Assembly (NCBI GenBank): GCA_937906995.1
Contig: CALESB010000046.1
Location: 1 to 9,512 of the forward strand
Direction of reading: 5' to 3'
Length of the DNA: 9,512 bases
From: an uncultured Sutterella sp.
GTDB lineage: Bacteria; Pseudomonadota; Gammaproteobacteria; Burkholderiales; Burkholderiaceae_F
Within the stretch, counting starts at the first letter, position 1, and the number at the start of each line of letters is the position of its first letter. The position numbers were made by a program, and so were the translations under genes. Below, piece by piece: positions 6,454 through 9,512 of the stretch. The notes under the pieces are model-generated. The model was not told the DNA's origin. It did no database searches and saw only the letters and a list, made by a program, of their open reading frames with translations.

Positions 6454-6947
6454 AAAACTCTCGCTTTTGGACAGAAGCCATCATTTTCACAAATTGCTTC
6501 AATTCGACCAAGAATCACCACTTCGTCGAGATTCTTTAACTGAATCGGATCATTTTTGTCGAAGTAATAAATGTAGCCACTTTCATTTTTCTCAATACGA
6601 ACAATGTTAACTTGGCATTTTGTCCCTTCTTTTCGATGTTGTGGCAACTGTTTCGTCAGGTAATACGCCTTTCCTTGATAGGCACTAACATTGGCATCGG
6701 CACCCAACCATGCGCCTTTGGGAATATCGGGGGCTAATGCATCATCATTGGCTCGACCAATGCGAAAACGATTCATTGCACGACTTCGAAAAAACCTTCT
6801 TAAAGCAAATTGGCTTGCTCGATCTTCCCATACTTGGATATCTTCTTCGCCATTGATAACGCCTAACCGCGGAACGAGTTTGAGCTTACCGGTAAACTTT
6901 CTGCGCATTTTGCTATTTCGCCAACGAATGTCTTTTACTTTCATCAT
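6450..6947 (-). CDS. S24-fold (LexA/UmuD-like) protein lacking the catalytic Ser and Lys
   Basis: The 165-residue protein follows the S24 domain plan. It has 'LVPRLGVINGEEDI' where the family has the 'vPvlG.i.AGe' entry, 'ANDDALAPDIPKGAWLGADANV' where it has 'GDSM.P.I..GD.v.vD', then 'YQGKAYYLT', 'VNIVRI' and the closing 'VVILGRIEAI'. The nucleophile position is Ala70 instead of Ser and the general-base position is Val116 instead of Lys. No Ala-Gly cleavage site is visible. It should keep the dimerising beta fold but be unable to cleave. The basic N-terminus (MMKVKDIRWRNSKMRRKF) may touch DNA or RNA. The ATG at 6947 overlaps the upstream TGA, with AAGGAT upstream, and the gene's own TGA overlaps the next ATG. 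A role as partner, decoy or antirepressor of the active UmuD-type protein two genes upstream is inferred. It could also be an independent regulator. Confidence 0.7.
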   Translation of the reverse strand: MMKVKDIRWRNSKMRRKFTGKLKLVPRLGVINGEEDIQVWEDRASQFALRRFFRSRAMNRFRIGRANDDALAPDIPKGAWLGADANVSAYQGKAYYLTKQLPQHRKEGTKCQVNIVRIEKNESGYIYYFDKNDPIQLKNLDEVVILGRIEAICENDGFCPKARVL

Positions 6948-7090
6948 TTTTTATCCTTACTGCTCAAACCTTCAAACGGCTTGCCACGAAACGTTATTTC
7001 ACCGAAATACACCACAATCTCAAACACAAAGAGCATTACAGCTAAAGCAACAAAACCCGCTTCAACAATTAAAACGATTTCCGACTCCAT
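6944..7090 (-). CDS. 48-aa single-span membrane protein
   Basis: This short gene reads M-E-S-E-I-V-L-I-V-E, then a hydrophobic stretch at about residues 5-30 (AGFVALAVMLFVFEIVVYF), then a basic tail (FRGKPF...SSKDKK). That predicts one transmembrane helix with a positively charged, probably cytoplasmic, C-terminus. AAGGAG lies 6-7 nt before the ATG at 7090; another ATG 4 nt further upstream is out of frame and closes after ten codons. Its TGA (6944-6946) overlaps the ATG of the S24-fold gene (6945-6947) in an ATGA junction, and it starts 19 bp after the UmuD-type gene ends. Glu10 and Glu24 inside the span are unusual. It may be a toxin-like or inhibitor peptide; its function is unknown. Confidence 0.7.
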   Translation of the reverse strand: MESEIVLIVEAGFVALAVMLFVFEIVVYFGEITFRGKPFEGLSSKDKK

Positions 7091-7108
7091 TCATTTCTCC
7101 TTGGAAAA

Positions 7109-7765
7109 CTAGTGCATGGATTTAATAGTGAAACTCACCACCCCGAATACCTTCCATTCTTGGCCTTCTTCAGGGTAGATGTCTGAATATTGACCTGAAT
7201 GGTTCTCAGCCTTGAGATACATCTCAGAGCCTTTCTTTATTAGTCGCTTAATGGTGTACTCGTTATCAATTTGCATCACCACAATATCGCCGTTGCTAGC
7301 TGTACGGCCTCGATCAACGACCACCAAATCTCCATCGTCAATCCCCGCCTCAATCATTGACTGACCTGAAACACGAAGAACAATCGTTTGCTTCTCATCA
7401 CGAATGAGGAATTCGTTGAAGTCCAACGTCCGCGAAGCATCACTTTCCGAAGGCTCTGTAAACCCGGCTTGAATGGAGTAGTCAAAAAACGGAACACCTG
7501 CAAAACCACTATTAACGACAAAAGGCATCTCACTGTGAGAGGGTTCAACAGGGTCAATTTCAGTCGTTAAAGCCGAACGCAACCACCGACTACCCCCTCT
7601 GGCCACGTAGATTTTTTTTAGTTCCGAAGAAACTCGTGCAACAATTTGCTCGTCCTTCATTTGACCATCTTCTGACGGACGACCAGCGCCCTTGCGCACA
7701 CCGCCCCAATTATCGTCGTGTACACCCATAATTTTGAGACTTACTTTTTTCTTGTTTGTCGCCAT
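7109..7765 (-). CDS. Second UmuD/LexA-type self-cleaving regulator with DNA-binding extension (218 aa)
   Basis: The C-terminal S24 peptidase has the cleavage site I-Q-A-G (Ala100-Gly101), Ser136 in 'GQSMIEAGIDDGD' and Lys173 in 'YTIKRL', so it should be active. The N-terminal 85 residues carry 'WGGVRKGAGRP' and 'QIVARVSSELKKIYVARGGSRWLRSAL', the same layout as the protein at 3427-4050. The two share much of the peptidase domain (DFNE.LI, MYLKAEN.SGQY, IYP). No polymerase gene lies next to this copy, so a repressor role is more likely than a mutagenesis role. The ATG at 7765 has AAGGTG about 8 nt upstream; an internal ATG at 7729 has a weaker site. It is the second gene of the operon, 9 bp after the 82-aa gene. 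DNA damage would be the expected inducer through RecA, by analogy with LexA. Confidence 0.88.
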   Translation of the reverse strand: MATNKKKVSLKIMGVHDDNWGGVRKGAGRPSEDGQMKDEQIVARVSSELKKIYVARGGSRWLRSALTTEIDPVEPSHSEMPFVVNSGFAGVPFFDYSIQAGFTEPSESDASRTLDFNEFLIRDEKQTIVLRVSGQSMIEAGIDDGDLVVVDRGRTASNGDIVVMQIDNEYTIKRLIKKGSEMYLKAENHSGQYSDIYPEEGQEWKVFGVVSFTIKSMH

Positions 7766-7774
7766 TACAGCACC

Positions 7775-8023
7775 TTATTGGTAGTCAAATCCCGAAGACC
7801 CAAAGCCTTTGTCTTTGTTAACTTTAAAAGCCACGGACGGATAAGCTTGTTCGAGTTTTGCTTTGACACATTCTGCTTCAAGTGCTTGATTGAAAAAGCT
7901 CGTCCACGCTTTGCTTCGTTGCAAACGGTATTCGGGCCGATGGCTCTTTGCGCGGAAAACCGCAATGCTCACAAAACGCTTGGAGCCATGAACCTTGGCC
8001 TGTAAATAGAACCTTCCTGTCAT
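7775..8023 (-). CDS. Small basic protein of unknown function (82 aa)
   Basis: This is the first gene of the minus-strand operon. GGGGAGAG lies about 6 nt before the ATG at 8023, a strong ribosome site, and a good promoter lies upstream. The product is rich in Lys and Arg (FRAKSHRPEYRLQRSKAW), with a probable helix (NQALEAECVKAKLEQAY) and a glycine-rich end (DKGFGSSGFDYQ). There is no signal peptide or membrane span. The charge suggests nucleic-acid binding. I recognise no family. The stop lies 9 bp before the start of the UmuD-type gene, so the two should be co-expressed. Another reading frame covering the same bases lacks a ribosome site and was set aside. Confidence 0.65.
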   Translation of the reverse strand: MTGRFYLQAKVHGSKRFVSIAVFRAKSHRPEYRLQRSKAWTSFFNQALEAECVKAKLEQAYPSVAFKVNKDKGFGSSGFDYQ

Positions 8024-8067
8024 CGCACTCTCCCCAAAAATTAGCTAAAAACTCATCTTGTTTTGAT

Positions 8068-8095
8068 TGTATAACGTTTTTATCTTGATTTGCAA
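8068..8095 (-). promoter_or_regulatory. Sigma70 promoter of the five-gene operon
   Basis: On the minus strand TTGCAA (8090-8095) is followed after 16 bp by TATACA (8068-8073), about 45 bp before the ATG at 8023. Both boxes are close to consensus. The start of transcription would fall near 8061. Confidence 0.6.
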
Positions 8096-8119
8096 TGCGT
8101 ATTCAAGTTGAGATAAAAA
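8077..8119. promoter_or_regulatory. 43-bp inverted repeat across the operon -35 region
   Basis: TTTTTATCT (8077-8085) and AGATAAAAA (8111-8119) form a perfect 9-bp inverted repeat around a 25-bp centre that contains the -35 box. ATCTTG-TTTTG (8055-8065) and ATCTTGATTTG (8082-8092) also repeat directly with a 27-bp period. A regulator could bind here. The right arm overlaps the A tract of the IHF-like gene's terminator, so part of the match may be chance. Confidence 0.35.
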
Positions 8120-8138
8120 AAGGAGGCTTTGAGCCTCC
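8114..8138 (-). terminator. Intrinsic terminator of the IHF-beta-like gene
   Basis: On the minus strand GGAGGC pairs perfectly with GCCTCC (8122-8127 with 8133-8138) around a 5-nt loop, followed by seven T residues (A tract 8115-8121). It lies 20 bp after the stop codon of the IHF-beta-like gene. Confidence 0.85.
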
Positions 8139-8158
8139 CTTGTTAAGGATAAATATCA

Positions 8159-8461
8159 CTATTTATGTTCCCACAGCATTTCTTTGGATGGTTTAAATAC
8201 AACCCTCCGTTTAGCTGGGACTCTAACTGCAACACCCGATTTTGGATTACGACCAATGCGAGAATCTATCATCTTCGTTGTCAAAGAACCAAAACCACGA
8301 ACTTCGATACGTTGGTCTTCAACAAGCGCTTCCGTGAAACTCTTCAAAATTAAATTGATAGCCCTATCTGTATGACTGAAAGGGACATCGGGTACTTGGC
8401 GAGCGATTTTGTCAATCAACTCGGACTTATTTAACGGATTTTCTTGAATGGGTCTCAACAT
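8159..8461 (-). CDS. HU/IHF family DNA-bending protein, IHF-beta-like (100 aa)
   Basis: Histone-like protein that binds and bends DNA as a dimer. The order of features fits IHF-beta: an N-terminal 'NKSELIDKIARQVPDVP' helix, 'RIEVRGFGSLTTKM' (residues 51-63, family core RGFGSF), the arm-tip motif 'RIGRNPKSG' (68-76) and 'VVFKPSKEM'. IHF-beta usually has about 94 residues; here about eight extra lie before N-K-S-E-L. I chose the ATG at 8461 because GCGAG lies 8 nt upstream. A GTG at 8488 without a ribosome site would add nine residues. Divergence in the middle (SRIGRNPKSGVAVRVPAKRR) makes a non-canonical accessory copy possible, so the gene symbol is left blank. It faces away from the HU gene. 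Confidence 0.85.
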   Translation of the reverse strand: MLRPIQENPLNKSELIDKIARQVPDVPFSHTDRAINLILKSFTEALVEDQRIEVRGFGSLTTKMIDSRIGRNPKSGVAVRVPAKRRVVFKPSKEMLWEHK

Positions 8462-8551
8462 TTCATGCTCGCAAAAATTCGGAGGCACGATTCTAAGACA
8501 ATATTGAACTTTTCACAATAGAACATTTTGAAAAATAAGGATTTTCTTTTA

Positions 8552-8580
8552 AATCAGATATTTTTTTCAACTTTCGTCAA
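8552..8580 (-). promoter_or_regulatory. Weak candidate promoter of the IHF-beta-like gene
   Basis: On the minus strand TTGACG (8575-8580) is followed after 17 bp by CTGATT (8552-8557). The -35 is good and the -10 is poor, and the leader would be about 85 nt. The rest of the 240-bp divergent region is AT-rich with no ORF. Confidence 0.25.
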
Positions 8581-8654
8581 ACTTTCTTAAAAAATACCAT
8601 TCAACCCCAATAAAATCGGGCTTTAAGCATAGAAAAGCACCTTAAATACACGTA

Positions 8655-8667
8655 CACTCAAAGAGTG
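8655..8667. repeat. 5-bp hairpin in the HU leader
   Basis: CACTC, loop AAA, GAGTG lies about 35 bp before the HU start, probably within the transcribed leader. A weak promoter (CTTTAA at 8621-8626, 16 bp, TAAATA at 8643-8648) lies just before it. Any regulatory role is speculative. Confidence 0.3.
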
Positions 8668-8701
8668 GTGTTACGCCATTGCAATAAAAGGAAAAAGCAA
8701 A

Positions 8702-8977
8702 ATGAATAAACAAGATTTGATTGCTATCGTTGCTGAAGAAAATGAGCTTTCTAAGGCTCAAGCAGCTCGTGCGATTGATTCCATTTTTGATGCCATCACT
8801 ATGGCTGTGGCTAAGGGTGAAGGTTTCCAATTGATCGGCTTTGGTACGTTCAAAGCTGTTGAGCGCGCTGCTCGTAAGGGTCGCAATCCTTCAACAAACG
8901 AAGAAATCACGATCCCGGCAACGCGTTTGCCGAAATTTGTTCCTGGCGCCGCCTTTAAGGATGCCGTCAAGAAATAA
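8702..8977 (+). CDS. hup: DNA-binding protein HU
   Basis: Histone-like protein that compacts and bends DNA without strict sequence preference. The 91 residues match the family length of about 90. The protein starts with the standard MNKQDLIAIVAE and has the core 'GFQLIGFGTFKAVERAARKGRNP', with the intercalating Arg-Asn-Pro at 61-63. It ends with 'LPKFVPGAAFKDAVKK', typical of HU-beta rather than IHF. AAAGGA lies about 11 nt before the ATG. The gene stands alone between a divergent IHF-beta-like gene and its own strong terminator. HU genes belong to the core genome, but this one sits among accessory genes, so it may be a chromosomal flank or a carried copy. The symbol is given at family level. 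Confidence 0.95.
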   Translation: MNKQDLIAIVAEENELSKAQAARAIDSIFDAITMAVAKGEGFQLIGFGTFKAVERAARKGRNPSTNEEITIPATRLPKFVPGAAFKDAVKK

Positions 8978-9006
8978 AGACAGGTTCGAGAGCTTCTGTC
9001 TGACAC

Positions 9007-9037
9007 ATCCCGGTTGGTTTCCCAATCGGGATTTTTT
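9007..9037 (+). terminator. Intrinsic terminator of the HU gene
   Basis: An 11-bp stem, ATCCCGGTTGG (9007-9017) with CCAATCGGGAT (9022-9032, one G-T pair), has a 4-nt loop and is followed by TTTTTT. A second hairpin, AGACAG/CTGTCT (8978-8983 with 8996-9001), lies between the stop codon and this stem. Confidence 0.92.
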
Positions 9038-9095
9038 CACTGGGTAGTCAGACGTGCTGTCCTTCGGCAGTGGACACGGACTTAACGAACAGAAA

Positions 9096-9467
9096 ATGGA
9101 GAACAGCGTGCGGTTATCGACAATTCAGCCGATCTCTGTGTGGCAGGTATTACAAAGCACAGGAGTCTATCGGGCGGATGAAAACAAAATCTGGATGCTA
9201 GAGGACTTCAGACAGGCTTATGCCTGGCTTGTTGAGGAGATGGAGCAAAGGATCGGGCCGAGGCCGCCAGGGGTTTGTTGGCCAGTATGGGCTTGGTATA
9301 AAACGAATGGTCAGATCGGACGGGTCGATCTACGCCGTAGGGAGCATTGGACGTTCGAGCCTTCCGTTTGCATAGACTTTGAGATGCCGGATGATCAGGT
9401 AGTGCTGACGGATTTTGATGCTTGGCACTGCGTGCTCAACAACTGGGCGTGTGTTGAAAGTCAATAA
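9096..9467 (+). CDS. DUF3841 family protein, shortened at the C-terminus (123 aa)
   Basis: The sequence follows the DUF3841 pattern: 'LSTIQPISVWQVLQSTGVYRA', 'EDFRQAYAWLVEEMEQRIGPRPPGV', 'WPVWAWYKT', 'VDLRR', 'VCIDFEMPDDQVVLTDFDAWHCVLNNW'. The function of the family is unknown. Full members are about 180-190 residues. This one ends nine residues after the W-H-x-V-L-N-N block and lacks the C-terminal third; the other frames downstream do not continue it. The stop lies 1 bp before a hairpin, so an insertion or deletion probably cut the gene. The ATG at 9096 has no clear ribosome site, and a GTG at 9054 is equally bare. Base composition is visibly richer in G+C than in the neighbouring genes, a sign of transfer. 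It may be a pseudogene. Confidence 0.7.
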   Translation: MENSVRLSTIQPISVWQVLQSTGVYRADENKIWMLEDFRQAYAWLVEEMEQRIGPRPPGVCWPVWAWYKTNGQIGRVDLRRREHWTFEPSVCIDFEMPDDQVVLTDFDAWHCVLNNWACVESQ

Positions 9468-9499
9468 CCCCTGCCTAAAGGCAGAGGCTTGAAAAAGCC
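9468..9499 (+). other. Two adjacent hairpins, possible IS200/IS605-type end
   Basis: CTGCC (9471-9475) pairs with GGCAG (9480-9484) around TAAA, extended by CC/GG across a C-A mismatch. GGCTT (9486-9490) then pairs with AAGCC (9495-9499) around a GAAA tetraloop. Stems of the 'CCCCTGCC...GGCAG' kind followed by GCTTG are often seen at subterminal ends of IS200/IS605 elements, and TTGAC follows at 9504-9508. They abut the truncated DUF3841 gene. The element itself would lie beyond the window, so the assignment is tentative. Confidence 0.35.
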
Positions 9500-9512
9500 C
9501 TGATTGACTAGC

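Noticed and set aside
6691..7125. 144-aa plus-strand reading frame opposite the S24-fold gene
   Set aside because: It has no ribosome site, shows no domain, and lies antisense to two genes with coupled starts.
7765..7965. 66-aa minus-strand frame overlapping the 82-aa gene
   Set aside because: It lacks a ribosome site, while the 82-aa frame has GGGGAGAG and a promoter in the right place.
8758..9006. 82-aa minus-strand frame opposite the HU gene
   Set aside because: It is antisense to a clearly recognised HU gene and runs into its terminator region.
9471..9484. LexA (SOS) box
   Set aside because: CTG and CAG are only 8 bp apart, not the 10 of the E. coli box, and the site is a stable hairpin after a stop codon.

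Overview
The window looks like an accessory region of an AT-rich proteobacterial chromosome or integrative element. The UmuC polymerase, HU and IHF-type proteins and lipobox lipoproteins all have proteobacterial character, and a gut Burkholderiales such as the Sutterellaceae would fit. That last assignment is an impression from gene style; no phylogenetic marker in the window fixes it.

Layout. 1-218: no gene, but two direct copies of a 22-bp repeat at the left edge that resemble the multi-repeat end of an IS21-type element. 219-1832: two unrelated lipoprotein genes on the minus strand. 1833-2108: a leader/intergenic stretch with three nested hairpins, probably a structured RNA or a decayed mobile-element end. 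2109-4050: a full-length umuC (minus) facing away from a umuD/lexA-type gene (plus), with a 23-bp palindrome between them. 4047-4535: a small protein made of three consecutive helix-turn-helix units (minus). 4536-4932: a regulatory region with a perfect 22-bp palindrome and four palindromic units in strict 23-bp register, ending at the start of an AAA_14/DUF4143 ATPase gene (4933-6147, plus).

6238-8023 is the most unusual part: a compact minus-strand operon of five genes. In order these are an 82-aa basic protein, a second UmuD/LexA-type self-cleaving regulator, a 48-aa single-span membrane protein, an S24-fold protein whose catalytic Ser and Lys are both replaced, and a 71-aa small protein. 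The last three genes are joined by ATGA stop/start overlaps. An IHF-beta-like gene (minus) and an HU gene (plus) follow, each with a clear intrinsic terminator. The right edge carries a DUF3841 gene that stops short of the family's usual C-terminus, directly next to two hairpins like those at IS200/IS605 ends.

How it may work together (inference): both UmuD-type proteins have an N-terminal DNA-binding extension (G-A-G-R motif plus a ribbon-helix-helix-like stretch) joined to a self-cleaving S24 domain. They look like damage-sensitive repressors. One probably controls the divergent umuC. The other probably controls the five-gene operon, where the inactive S24-fold protein could be a partner or decoy and the membrane peptide an effector. 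All of this is read from sequence alone.
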